A stretch of DNA of 64,000 nt from Bifidobacterium olomucense (GCF_012932375.1 NZ_JAAIIG010000005.1:1-64000); one strand, 5' to 3'. Counted from the first letter of the stretch, positions 42,364-51,358 are shown. The notes: generated by a model not told the origin, from the letters alone. Numbers and translations: made by a program.

Positions 42364-43857
42364 TTATTTCCAGAAACCAATGTCGTCATAAGCGCGGGGA
42401 AGATGCTCGCCCTTGTCTGCAAGGTACAGTTCAAGCAGTGAGGAAGCTACGCCTGCGGCACCGTCGCGCAATCCGATCGGACGCCCTATGCGAGTGGGAT
42501 TCAGCCTGGACCATGCTATAGGCCATATCGCTTGATCCCCAGATTCGGAACGAGTTACCTTCGCGGTGCCGAGCAGCACGGAAGCGGCACGATTGGCGAG
42601 CTCCAGCCAATGCTCGTCTTGATGGATCTCGTTCAGGCTCAGGAAGAAATGAACAAGTCCTGCATGTCCGCAGCATTGGCATACGTTATTCCACAACCCT
42701 GGAGATTGATGTTCGGGAACGCCGATGGATTCGAGTCCTTCAACATACCCCTTGACCGTATCCAGATACGATTCGTCGTCGGTCAATGCGTAGAGCGACA
42801 AGAACAACTTTGCGGTGCCGGCAATGCCGTTGCATTCTCCCGCATAGAACAGATCGCGGCCTGTGTTGAGATCGTGCGGAGAAAGGAAGCCTTTGGCCTG
42901 GGACACGGCATGATTGGTGAGGAACAAGGCGGCCTGCTTTGCGCCGTCCAAATAAGAACGATCGCCGGTCTCGTGGTACAGCCGCAGCAGCGTAAAACCT
43001 GCTCCTGCGGGCCCATACGAAAAATTCGGGCGGTGAGAGCCGATGAGCCGCTGATAGTTGGCAATGGTGGCAGGTTCGACGAAACCGCCCGTTCGAGCAT
43101 CGCCTGTCAGCGATTCATAATACTTGTCGCGCCAGTAGTTGCGTTCGGCGATCTGTGCGAATGCGTCAAAATCCAAGGATCCGTCAGGTTGACGCACTCC
43201 GTGCGAAAGGAATTCGCGTCCGGCGGCGGCGATCACTGTGGTGATCTCATTAGATTGGAGAATGGCGTTGATGTCAATCAGAATTTCGATGATGCCGCCA
43301 TCGAATAGTTGGGCACTGTTATTCGCCCAGTGCACCCCATTTTCGCCTGATTCCGCAATGAGAAGGTACCATTGCGCGATCTGTGCCAGAGCCGTTTCGA
43401 TGGTGTTCTTTAAGTCCTGGTCGAAGTCTTGGGCGCTGGGATCCTGGGATACGGCATACCATGCTCGCCTGAGTGATTCGGCGACGCCTCCTACGCCGAA
43501 GTCGACGCTTTTGCCGAGTTCCGGCAGGGATTCCTGCCGCTGCAATGCCGCAACATTGTCTGGCAGGAGAATATCCCGCCAGTGAAGTGCCGCGAACCGG
43601 GCGGCTTTGGCGAAAATCTCGCCATATGTGGAGTTTCCTGTCGCCTGATACAGATTGGCGTAAAACTCCACAATGCCGGTGGAACCGTGGTATCGGGATA
43701 GATCCAACGGCGCATTCGGCTCCGTCGTCCAATACACGCCGTCAGCGTGGGTATGGGCATATTGGGATATCGAACGTTCCGCGTCCTGTGCTAGTTCAAG
43801 GTATTGTTCGGCGGAATCCGCTGTGGTAGTGGGAAAAAGGGTGCCATAATCCGTCAT
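42364..43857 (-). CDS. Stand-alone LanC-like protein (CCG-type zinc motif)
   Basis: This 497-residue protein has the alpha-toroid repeat pattern of the lanthionine synthetase C family. Seven Gly-rich turns are visible (YHGSTGIVEF, FGVGGVAES, FDGGIIEI, YGPAGAGFTL, CNGIAGTAKL, CCGHAGLVHF, RDGAAGVASS). Expected zinc ligands are Cys342 (in CNG) and Cys395-Cys396 (in CCG). Most LanC proteins have CHG there; the three-Cys form is known from promiscuous cyclases such as ProcM. I chose the ATG at 43857, preceded by AAGGAC. No precursor peptide or dehydratase gene is nearby. It is embedded between an FAD oxidase and an EamA transporter, so it may act on imported compounds rather than make a lantibiotic. 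Family is fairly sure; reaction is unknown. Confidence 0.82.
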   Translation of the reverse strand: MTDYGTLFPTTTADSAEQYLELAQDAERSISQYAHTHADGVYWTTEPNAPLDLSRYHGSTGIVEFYANLYQATGNSTYGEIFAKAARFAALHWRDILLPDNVAALQRQESLPELGKSVDFGVGGVAESLRRAWYAVSQDPSAQDFDQDLKNTIETALAQIAQWYLLIAESGENGVHWANNSAQLFDGGIIEILIDINAILQSNEITTVIAAAGREFLSHGVRQPDGSLDFDAFAQIAERNYWRDKYYESLTGDARTGGFVEPATIANYQRLIGSHRPNFSYGPAGAGFTLLRLYHETGDRSYLDGAKQAALFLTNHAVSQAKGFLSPHDLNTGRDLFYAGECNGIAGTAKLFLSLYALTDDESYLDTVKGYVEGLESIGVPEHQSPGLWNNVCQCCGHAGLVHFFLSLNEIHQDEHWLELANRAASVLLGTAKVTRSESGDQAIWPIAWSRLNPTRIGRPIGLRDGAAGVASSLLELYLADKGEHLPRAYDDIGFWK

Positions 43858-44006
43858 TGGTTTGTCCTTCGCTGTTGCGCCGGTCGATGCGGGAACGCAT
43901 CGAACCGATGATTGATATGAATTTCGATGTGAATATCGGAGTGCCTTCAATTCGGGTGCCGGACAGAAGAGCCGGACAGGAGAGCCGGACAGGGGAAGCC
44001 GGCGCG

Positions 44007-45137
44007 TCAGTTCGCCGCGAACCGCTGCGGTCGAAAATCGTCCAGCACATGGAACTCGTTGCCGTCCACCAGCTCGTCTCCCAACAGCTGTCCCAACAGC
44101 AAGCCGACCGTGGCCCCGCTATGCGTGAAGACGACGGAAACATTGGTGCCGGGAATGGTGCCGACTACGGGATAGCCGTCTGCGGGAATGGGGCGGATGC
44201 CGACCTTCACGCTTGCGGCGTGCAGTTCTGGCTTGCCTTCCAGGGCGTTGCCTACTGCATCCAGCAATGTGCGCACCGCCTCTTCCGGTACGGCCTGTCC
44301 CGGTGTATCGACGAGTTCTTCCAGCTTGCTCGCCACGATGACCAGTCGTCCTGATGAATCCGGCCTCACTCCGGCAAAAGGTATGCGCAACAGTGTCCGT
44401 GGCGGATTGTCGACCGGTTCGGTGGTTATCGTGACGCCGATATTCGATGACTCGGGGATGTCGGCGATCGGTTCGAGAAGTTTCGTGGTCGCCGATCCTG
44501 CGGCGACAATGACATTGTCTGCGTCAATGGTCTGGCCGTCAACGGTCTGCACGCCTGACACCACATGATTTTCATCGGTGAGCAGACGATTGACGCGGGC
44601 CGGGACGATCTGCCCGCCATGCTGCTTCACGACGCCATTGAGTTCATGGATGAGCAACGGGAGATCGACCCACGCATCCTCCGGCTCGTACAGTACCGTT
44701 CCCCGCACCTGGGACCAGTCCACTGTCGGCTCGATCGACTGGGCTTCCTGAGCGGAAATCGGATATATATCCTGTCCTTGAGACGCCAAACGTGCGATCT
44801 CAGCATCGATTGATTCACGTGAAACAGCCACGGTTGTCGTCGGCAGCAGCTGACGGTCCGACGAACTGCCCCAATCGAGTCGTCCAGAGGGATGGTACCA
44901 GGACGCCGAGGATCGGAGCTGCTCATGGGCCAGCCTCAATCGTCCCAATGTGCGCAACGTGTGATATGCGGGGGAGGTGGCGGCGGCATCGTTGATCCAC
45001 CCCAATGATCTCGCCGACGCCGTCTCTTCCGGAGAGCCGCTGTCAAGCAGAGTCACCTGCTGGCCGCGTGATGCGAGTCTTGCGGCGGTGGCCGCGCCTA
45101 ATATCCCATTGCCTATGACGAGGTATCGCTTGGTCAT
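44007..45137 (-). CDS. FAD-dependent amino-acid oxidase/dehydrogenase-like protein (DAO family)
   Basis: This 376-residue flavoprotein begins with the FAD Rossmann motif RYLVIGNGILGAATAARLAS followed by the acidic strand end LLDSG. The C-terminal half has PADGYPVVGTIPG and HSGATVGLLLGQLLGDELV, typical of glycine/D-amino-acid oxidase, DadA and sarcosine-oxidase relatives. There is no membrane anchor. It probably oxidises the amine of a D- or N-substituted amino acid. It lies downstream of the racemase-like gene (82-base gap) and upstream of the LanC-like gene in one minus-strand cassette. The exact substrate is not indicated. Confidence 0.88.
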   Translation of the reverse strand: MTKRYLVIGNGILGAATAARLASRGQQVTLLDSGSPEETASARSLGWINDAAATSPAYHTLRTLGRLRLAHEQLRSSASWYHPSGRLDWGSSSDRQLLPTTTVAVSRESIDAEIARLASQGQDIYPISAQEAQSIEPTVDWSQVRGTVLYEPEDAWVDLPLLIHELNGVVKQHGGQIVPARVNRLLTDENHVVSGVQTVDGQTIDADNVIVAAGSATTKLLEPIADIPESSNIGVTITTEPVDNPPRTLLRIPFAGVRPDSSGRLVIVASKLEELVDTPGQAVPEEAVRTLLDAVGNALEGKPELHAASVKVGIRPIPADGYPVVGTIPGTNVSVVFTHSGATVGLLLGQLLGDELVDGNEFHVLDDFRPQRFAAN

Positions 45138-45219
45138 GTCAAAAAGTCTTTCTCTAGCAGCTGTGTGTATGGCAACTGTTCGTAAGTCGCAGAACGTCTA
45201 AACGTCAGAACATGAGACG

Positions 45220-45999
45220 TCATTGGACTGCGGAATGAAGCCACTGGATTAAGGTGTCCGCATCCCACACCGGCAGGCCTGTGCGATGCCGGATATCCTC
45301 GGAGAACGGAGCGAGATTGGTGCATTCCAGCACGATGGCGGCGATGCTGTCGTCCGATGCCAGTGCCTGGTCGATGCCGGCCAAGACTTCATCGCTGGCT
45401 CGTCTGACGTCGTAGTCGTCGGTGTCTGACGTGATCACGCCATGCAGATACGTCGCTTCAGTCAGAGCGGCGACCCTCACCCGTGCGAAATCAGACTGCG
45501 GGACGCCGCTTTCCAGCAGCTGTTCCTCATCGATTCCATGCTGTTCGATGGTGACCACAAGCACTTTCTGATCTGATCTGAGCAGCCTGAGCGCCAATTC
45601 CACTTGCAGCAGACTTGAAGTAGCTACCGGAATGGCGGTCCGATCGGCGATCTGCGACTGGTATCTCGCCATTAGTCCGCATGATGTGCCTGCCACTGCA
45701 ATGCCCTGACCGGCCATCGTGTTGACGGCGTCGATAAACCCCTCTCGGACTTTCTCGGATTTCGGGGCGATCATATCGGACGGACCTATGCCTTGCACGA
45801 TGGCATAATGCACCGGGAAAGGGAATGTGGTCGCGTTGCCGATGTCCCCGAGGGGGTGCGGGATGGTCGAGTCCAGCATGGCCACGCCTACGGAAACTCC
45901 GTAGAAGGGTCTGCCGCGCTTGATCGTCGCGTGCTCGCGGTGATGTGTCTGGTTATGTGCCTCTTGCGGCAGATGGCTGAACGAATGGGAGGCGCTCAT
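45220..45999 (-). CDS. Asp/Glu racemase superfamily protein
   Basis: This 259-residue protein of the two-domain Asp/Glu/hydantoin racemase fold has two candidate catalytic cysteines in equivalent loops: GTSCGLMARYQ in the first half and VLECTNLAPF in the second. It could racemise or epimerise an amino acid, or act as a related decarboxylase or isomerase. The start has a good AAGGAGC site, which directly follows the stop codon of the binding-protein gene, so translation is probably coupled to it. The context with an FAD amino-acid oxidase suggests interconversion of L- and D-forms before oxidation; this is inference. Confidence 0.82.
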   Translation of the reverse strand: MSASHSFSHLPQEAHNQTHHREHATIKRGRPFYGVSVGVAMLDSTIPHPLGDIGNATTFPFPVHYAIVQGIGPSDMIAPKSEKVREGFIDAVNTMAGQGIAVAGTSCGLMARYQSQIADRTAIPVATSSLLQVELALRLLRSDQKVLVVTIEQHGIDEEQLLESGVPQSDFARVRVAALTEATYLHGVITSDTDDYDVRRASDEVLAGIDQALASDDSIAAIVLECTNLAPFSEDIRHRTGLPVWDADTLIQWLHSAVQ

Positions 46000-46012
46000 A
46001 GGTCCAAGCTCC

Positions 46013-47623
46013 TTACGCGAGTTTCGCGTCGTACAGGTTCAGGCGAGATTCCGCATCGTAGGTAACGCCCTGCACTCCCTTGCTCAGACCATAGAACTGC
46101 ACGAGATACGCGACCGGGATCTGCAGACCGCGTTCCACGATTTCCTTCTGCACGTCTTGCAGAATCTTGTTCCGGGCAGTGTCGTCGGTGGTGGCGTTCT
46201 GTTCGGACAGCGGCGCGACTAGATCGTCGTCGGCATCCAGATTCGAACGATTGCCGCCGTCCACGGGAGACACCTGGCCGCGGAGTACGTCCGCATCGAT
46301 ATCGGTGGTGTTCGCGAACAGGATGGAGTACTTGTGCTTGCCGGTGACCTCCGAATAATCACCGGTGTAGTCTGCGAAATCCACCTGCAGGCCGTTCTGG
46401 TTGAGCTGCTGCACCACGAGCTCCAGCAGCTTCTGGGAAAGCGTATACGGGCTGGCTTTGGTGATGTGGAACGACAGGGGCTTGCCGGCCTTCTCCCAAA
46501 TGCCGTCGCTGTTCTTGCTCCAGCCGGCGTCTTCAAGGAGCTTGTCGGCCTTGGAGGGATCGTATTTCAGCTCATCGGAAAGATCGATCCATCCGGAAAC
46601 GTTCTTGGTCAACAGGCTGATGGCGGGCTCGGACTTGCCTCCGAAAGCCACGGTGTTGATCTCGTCACGGTTCAAGTAATATGAAACGGCCTGACGCACG
46701 GATTGGTCCGTGAACGGCGCCTCCTTGACGTTCACCTGCAGACGGAGCGGCACGCCGGGCGTGGTGACGGGCACGATTGTCGCCCCTGAACCTTCGGCGG
46801 ACTGGAAATCCTGCGGGTCGATGCTTTGCACGACCTGTGCCTGTCCTGAAGTCAACAGGCCAAGACGGGAACTCGATTCAGGCACCAGCTTGAACACGAT
46901 TGTCTTGATATATGCCTCGCCCGTATGCCCTGCGTATGAAGGATTGGTGTCGTAATCCTTCCTCGCGTTGATGGTCACATCCTGATTCGGCGTGTATTTG
47001 CCCAATGTGTATGGGCCGGTTCCCACCACACCTGCGGCGCATCGCGCTTCGGCGGACTGGGCTATGGTGTTCGGGGAGAGAATCGAGAGGAAATCGCTGG
47101 CCGTGTGATTCAGGAACGAACCATTCGGTTTGCTGAAGGCCACGGTGACGGTCTGCGGGTCAACCACGGTTGTGCTTTTGTAGTTGGCGAAGTAGCTGCT
47201 GGATCTGACGCCCTGCGGATAGGTCGCGGCCTGATCGAAGTTCTTTTTGACCACTTCGGCGGTAAGCTCCTCGCCGTCCGAGAAGTGAACGCCTTTTTTG
47301 AGATGGAAGGTGAATGCCGTCGCGTCTGCATTGGACTCCCAGCTTTCGGCCAAGGCGGGGAGCAGCTTGCCGGTTTTCGTGTCCAAAGCGGTAAGGCTTT
47401 CCACGACCTGCCGCAGCACGTTATGCACAGCCGGTTCATCGAACTGCCATGGATCAAGGCACTTTACGGTTCCGTCCAATGCGACGGTGAGCGTCTGATC
47501 GGTGGCGGATTGCGCGGCTGTGGCGCTGCCGCAGGCGGCCAGTGAACATGCCAGTGTGCCGGCGGCAAGGACGGTGAGCAATCGCTTGGTGCGGGACGCG
47601 AACAGGGAAGTCGGAAAAGTCAT
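46013..47623 (-). CDS. Peptide-type ABC transporter solute-binding lipoprotein
   Basis: This 536-residue family-5 binding protein has a lipoprotein signal peptide (RLLTVLAAGTLACSLAACGS, lipobox LAAC). The family core is KKGVHFSDGEELTAEVVKKN. It lies after, not before, the permease and ATPase genes in transcription order, separated from the ATPase by a 13-bp hairpin and three 11-bp repeats. It is tightly linked to the racemase-like gene (13-base gap). It delivers the substrate to the importer at 47730-51280; a peptide or amino-acid derivative is expected. Confidence 0.92.
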   Translation of the reverse strand: MTFPTSLFASRTKRLLTVLAAGTLACSLAACGSATAAQSATDQTLTVALDGTVKCLDPWQFDEPAVHNVLRQVVESLTALDTKTGKLLPALAESWESNADATAFTFHLKKGVHFSDGEELTAEVVKKNFDQAATYPQGVRSSSYFANYKSTTVVDPQTVTVAFSKPNGSFLNHTASDFLSILSPNTIAQSAEARCAAGVVGTGPYTLGKYTPNQDVTINARKDYDTNPSYAGHTGEAYIKTIVFKLVPESSSRLGLLTSGQAQVVQSIDPQDFQSAEGSGATIVPVTTPGVPLRLQVNVKEAPFTDQSVRQAVSYYLNRDEINTVAFGGKSEPAISLLTKNVSGWIDLSDELKYDPSKADKLLEDAGWSKNSDGIWEKAGKPLSFHITKASPYTLSQKLLELVVQQLNQNGLQVDFADYTGDYSEVTGKHKYSILFANTTDIDADVLRGQVSPVDGGNRSNLDADDDLVAPLSEQNATTDDTARNKILQDVQKEIVERGLQIPVAYLVQFYGLSKGVQGVTYDAESRLNLYDAKLA

Positions 47624-47665
47624 GGTGTTGCTTTCTGTACGTAGGAATGAATTGTCGTTGTAAAT

Positions 47666-47698
47666 TGCGTAAGTACTGCGTAAGTACTGCGTAAGTAT
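47666..47698. repeat. Three tandem copies of TGCGTAAGTAC
   Basis: An 11-bp unit is repeated three times (last copy ending in T), about 40 bases upstream of the binding-protein start on the minus strand. One turn of helix per repeat could place regulator sites on the same DNA face; that role is speculative. Confidence 0.6.
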
Positions 47699-47727
47699 TC
47701 GTATGTATTGGCCGCGATCGGCTCTGT

Positions 47728-47762
47728 CGTCACGTCAATGACGAAGGCACATTGACGTGACG
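47728..47762. other. Perfect 13-bp hairpin at the end of the ATPase gene
   Basis: CGTCACGTCAATG and CATTGACGTGACG pair perfectly around nine bases and include the ATPase stop codon (minus strand, 47730-47732). No T-run follows on the minus strand, so it is better seen as an mRNA-processing or stabilising stem separating the ABC genes from the binding-protein/enzyme genes. Confidence 0.6.
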
Positions 47763-49355
47763 ATGCCAGCGCGGAATGGAGGAGACTAACTGTTGGGTGT
47801 AAGGATGCTGCGGATTGGCGAGTACCTGATCCGTTTCGCCCTGTTCCACAATGAGGCCATCATGGATGATGATGACTTCATCCGCGAGCATTCGGACGAC
47901 CGCCAGATTATGCGAGATGAGCAGGTACGCCATGTCATGCTCCACCTGAACTTTATGAAGCAGGTGCAGGATGTCGTTCTGCACTGAGACGTCCAGTGCG
48001 CTCGTAGGCTCATCCAGCACCATCAAGTCGGGTTTCATGGCCAAAGCCCGGGCGATGGCGACTCTCTGGCACTGCCCGCCGGACAAATCACCTGGCTTCT
48101 GGTCGAGCACGGTGTTCGGCAGAGAGACATCGGCGATGAGATCACGTATCTGCGCACGTCGCGTCGCGCTGTCCTTGTTGCCGGATGCCGTCAGGGCTTC
48201 ATCAAGCAGCCGCTGCACCGAGTACCGAGGATCGAGCGAAGCGTATGGATTCTGGTACACCATTTGGATCTTGCGTCGAATGGGTCGGCTATCGCGATTA
48301 TTCAGTCCGGCGTATTTGGTGTTTTTGAACTGCACATATCCGCTGTCGGGTTTTTCGGTGCCGACGACTATTCGTGCAGTCGTGGTTTTCCCGGACCCCG
48401 ATTCTCCCACTAACGCGAGCACCCGTCCGTCCGGAATATTGAACGATACGTCATCCAAAGCGACGTGAGGCGCGCTGTGGTTCCCCGGGAACGCCTTCCT
48501 GACATGCTTGACTTCAAGCAGGGCCTCTTCATCGTCCGGGACATATGGATCGGACGACAAGAGACGCTCGCTATCCATGCTGGGAACGGCGCGGATAAGG
48601 CGCTTGGAATACTCATCCTGAGGATTGTTCAGCAGCGCGGAAGTCTCGCCTTGCTCGACAATCGTCCCGTGATGCATGATGACCATGCGGCTGGATCGCT
48701 CGGCGGCTACGGCCAGATCGTGGGTGATCAATAGCATCGCACTGCCGGTTTTGCGGATGAATCGATCCAAGCAGTCAAGGACCACCCGCTGAACCGTGAC
48801 GTCGAGTGCGCTGGTCGGTTCGTCCGCGATCAGTAGCTTGGGGTGCAGCGCCATCACTATGGCGATCAGCACTCGTTGCAGCATGCCGCCGGAGAGTTGA
48901 TGCGGATATTTCTCCAGCAGAGTCTCGGCATGGGGAAGTCCGGCGTCGGTCAGCAGCTGTATCGCCTGCTGCTTTGCCTGAGCCTTGGTGATGCGATTCC
49001 TGAGCCGCAATACGCCGATCAGCTGTGCGCCGATTTTGCGGACCGGATTCAATGCGACGGCAGGATCCTGCGGAATATATCCGACATCCGAGCCGAGATA
49101 TGACGTGATTTCTTTCGGCTTGAAATCCAGTACGTTGCGTCCCTGGAACAGCACAGTTCCGCTCACCGTGGTCGCATCGGGCAGCGTGCGCAAGATGACG
49201 TGCGCCAGCGATGATTTGCCTGAGCCGGACTCTCCCACAACCGATACGGTCTGCCCCTGTTGGACGTCAAGCGAAATGCCTTGAAGCGCTTCAACGGACT
49301 GCTGCGAGTCATGATAGGTGAGATGAAGATTTTCGATCTGTAACAGAGCTGTCAT
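47730..49355 (-). CDS. Fused double ATPase of peptide ABC transporter (DppD-DppF type)
   Basis: This 541-residue protein has two ATPase domains. First: GESGSGKSSLAHVILRT, LSGGMLQRVLIAIVMAL, LLIADEPTSALDVTVQ. Second: GESGSGKTTTARIVVG, LSGGQCQRVAIARAL, LMVLDEPTSALDVSVQ. The start at 49355 has AAAGGAG. It is the third gene of the minus-strand importer. It is paralogous to the double ATPase at 37464-39113 but diverged, so the two importers are not a recent duplication. Confidence 0.93.
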   Translation of the reverse strand: MTALLQIENLHLTYHDSQQSVEALQGISLDVQQGQTVSVVGESGSGKSSLAHVILRTLPDATTVSGTVLFQGRNVLDFKPKEITSYLGSDVGYIPQDPAVALNPVRKIGAQLIGVLRLRNRITKAQAKQQAIQLLTDAGLPHAETLLEKYPHQLSGGMLQRVLIAIVMALHPKLLIADEPTSALDVTVQRVVLDCLDRFIRKTGSAMLLITHDLAVAAERSSRMVIMHHGTIVEQGETSALLNNPQDEYSKRLIRAVPSMDSERLLSSDPYVPDDEEALLEVKHVRKAFPGNHSAPHVALDDVSFNIPDGRVLALVGESGSGKTTTARIVVGTEKPDSGYVQFKNTKYAGLNNRDSRPIRRKIQMVYQNPYASLDPRYSVQRLLDEALTASGNKDSATRRAQIRDLIADVSLPNTVLDQKPGDLSGGQCQRVAIARALAMKPDLMVLDEPTSALDVSVQNDILHLLHKVQVEHDMAYLLISHNLAVVRMLADEVIIIHDGLIVEQGETDQVLANPQHPYTQQLVSSIPRWHRHVNVPSSLT

Positions 49356-49367
49356 GATTCACTCCTT

Positions 49368-50270
49368 TCAGTCATTCCATGCGTGCCCGAGGCGATTGGC
49401 CGACAGCACAACAGCGATAACCACAAGTCCGGGCAGCACAATCAGCCACCATCCCGAAACCAGATAGTTTCTGCCGTCCGCGATAATGGATCCCCATTCC
49501 GGGGCCGGCAGCGGATTGCCGTACCCCAGGAAACTCAGCGAAGCGATTTGCAGGATGACGTTGCCGAAGGAAATCGAAGCCAATGCGAGAACCGCTGACA
49601 AGGCGTTAGGCAATACGTGCGTGAACGCCACGTGAGCATGTCCGAGGCCCAACCCATATGAGGATTCGATGTATTTGCGAGACGCAATGCTCAATACGGA
49701 GGAACGCATCACTCTTGCGAATTCTCCGATTCCGCTGATGCCGACGGCGATGGCCACCTTCGTCGTTCCGAATCCGAGCGCGGTAACCACCACTATGGAG
49801 AGCAGCAGCGCCGGAATGGACAGCAGGATATCCACGACGCGCATGATGATGCTATCGACCACACTGCCGGACAGTCCGGCGATGAGTCCGAGCAGCGAAC
49901 CGACGACCAAAGCTATCGCAATAGCGAGGAGTGCCGCGCGAACCGATTCTCCGGCACCATAGATCATGCGGGAGAGCACATCGCGCCCAAGCTGGTCGGT
50001 GCCGAACAGGTGACGAGCGCTCGGTGCGGCCAATCGTTCGGCGGCGTCTCCTTGAATCGGATCGAATCGGGTGAAGAGGCTCGGTTTGATGGCCCAGCCC
50101 AAGACGAGCAGCAGTACCGCGACGGCAATCGCCAAGGATGGCTGACGGAAGTTGCCGACGAATGCGTCCAAGATCCGCGAATGCCGCGGGAAGGAGAGAG
50201 TGGCCGTTTTGGTGCGTTGCCCGACGCGTTGTACCTTCAACGGGATTGCGATGGTGTCCGGTTGCTTCAT
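49368..50270 (-). CDS. Peptide-type ABC transporter permease, DppC-like
   Basis: This 300-residue permease has the OppC-type signature HLFGTDQLGRDVLSRMIYGA, and its EAA-like loop is GLGLGHAHVAFTHVLPNALS. I chose the ATG at 50270, which overlaps the stop of the upstream permease (ATGA) and follows GGGGAAG. The frame is open much further upstream but there overlaps that permease. About six membrane segments are visible. Confidence 0.92.
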   Translation of the reverse strand: MKQPDTIAIPLKVQRVGQRTKTATLSFPRHSRILDAFVGNFRQPSLAIAVAVLLLVLGWAIKPSLFTRFDPIQGDAAERLAAPSARHLFGTDQLGRDVLSRMIYGAGESVRAALLAIAIALVVGSLLGLIAGLSGSVVDSIIMRVVDILLSIPALLLSIVVVTALGFGTTKVAIAVGISGIGEFARVMRSSVLSIASRKYIESSYGLGLGHAHVAFTHVLPNALSAVLALASISFGNVILQIASLSFLGYGNPLPAPEWGSIIADGRNYLVSGWWLIVLPGLVVIAVVLSANRLGHAWND

Positions 50271-51280
50271 TTTCTTCCCCTTCGCGAGCTGTTGCGGATG
50301 CGAGGATCGACAAGTGGGTAGAGCAGATCCACCACGAGGTTGACGCCGGCATATACGGCGGCGGTGAAAATAACCACGCCCTGTACTACGGCCATGTCCT
50401 GCGAGGTGACCGCCACCTGCGTGATTCGTCCGATGCCATTGCGAGAAAATACGGTTTCCACCACTACGGTGCCTGCCAGCAGTTCGCCGATGTGAGTGGC
50501 GATCACCGTCATTACTGAGATGGATGCATTCGGCAACGCTTGCTGGAAGAGCGCCGCCAAACGCCCGTATCCGACGGTTCGCACCGTCTGCATATACGGC
50601 GAGTGCCACTCTTTGTCCAAGCTGTTGGTGAGCACTTGGGCGATCAGGGAGCCGGTTCTCAGCGACAAGGTCACGGCCGGCAGAATCATCGCGGCAAAAC
50701 TGCCATCGCCTACTCCGGGGAAAATATGCAGGGAGAACGAAAACAGCCACAGGAGAATAAGGCCGATCCAGAACCCTGGAATGGAGGAGCCTATGGCCGG
50801 CAGCGCCCAGCATATGCGTCGTACCGTTGCAAAACGGGAGACTGTAGCCAAAGTGGAGACCACAAAAGCCAGAGTGATTGCAATAAGCAACGCCAATAGA
50901 GTAAGTCCGAGGGTCTGCGGCAAAGCATTGCCGATAAGTTGCGATACCGGCATTCCGGTTGCGACGGAGATGCCTAAATCGCCGTGAAGAATGCCGGTGA
51001 GCTGCTTGACGTATTGCGTCAGAAGCGGCTGATCAAGACCGTAGTAGTGCTCCAATTGCTCATATTGGGCTTGGGATATGTAGCTTGACGTCTGCAGCTT
51101 TTGCGTAGCCGCATTGCCGGGCAGCGCATACAGCAGTAAAAAGCTCAGCGTAAACGCAGCCCAGACTACAAACAGCGCTTGCAGCAGCCGCTGGACGACG
51201 TATTGAGCCATGCCCCCTCTTGCGGCGGCAATAGCTTTGGGGCTTTTGAGAGAGAGTGCCCCTGCGGTATAGCCAGTCAT
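50267..51280 (-). CDS. Peptide-type ABC transporter permease, DppB-like
   Basis: This 337-residue permease is the first gene of the minus-strand cassette. It has the DppB N-terminus (AQYVVQRLLQALFVVWAAFT) and EHYYGLDQPLLTQYVKQLTG in the first external loop. The EAA-like loop is VRTVGYGRLAALFQQALPNA. The ATG at 51280 follows AAAAGG; an internal ATG at 51211 with AAGAGG is an alternative that would give the more usual N-terminus. Upstream (51281-51654) I see only a short 11-bp tandem repeat and no regulator gene. Confidence 0.9.
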   Translation of the reverse strand: MTGYTAGALSLKSPKAIAAARGGMAQYVVQRLLQALFVVWAAFTLSFLLLYALPGNAATQKLQTSSYISQAQYEQLEHYYGLDQPLLTQYVKQLTGILHGDLGISVATGMPVSQLIGNALPQTLGLTLLALLIAITLAFVVSTLATVSRFATVRRICWALPAIGSSIPGFWIGLILLWLFSFSLHIFPGVGDGSFAAMILPAVTLSLRTGSLIAQVLTNSLDKEWHSPYMQTVRTVGYGRLAALFQQALPNASISVMTVIATHIGELLAGTVVVETVFSRNGIGRITQVAVTSQDMAVVQGVVIFTAAVYAGVNLVVDLLYPLVDPRIRNSSRRGRK

Positions 51281-51314
51281 ACATGCCTTTTCTGAACGAT
51301 TGAGTTGGGTTTTG

Positions 51315-51358
51315 CTGATTCGTTGTTGATTCGCCGTTGATCCGTCGCTGATTCGTCG
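51315..51358. repeat. Four tandem copies of an 11-bp unit
   Basis: (C/T)TGATTCGTYG is repeated four times with few changes in the leader region upstream of the minus-strand peptide importer. The unit length is the same as the TGCGTAAGTAC repeats at 47666-47698, but the sequence is unrelated. Confidence 0.6.

Noticed and set aside
42364..51280. Classical lantibiotic biosynthesis cluster
   Set aside because: A LanC-like gene is present, but I find no precursor peptide, LanB/LanM/LanK dehydratase, LanT exporter or LanP protease in the window.
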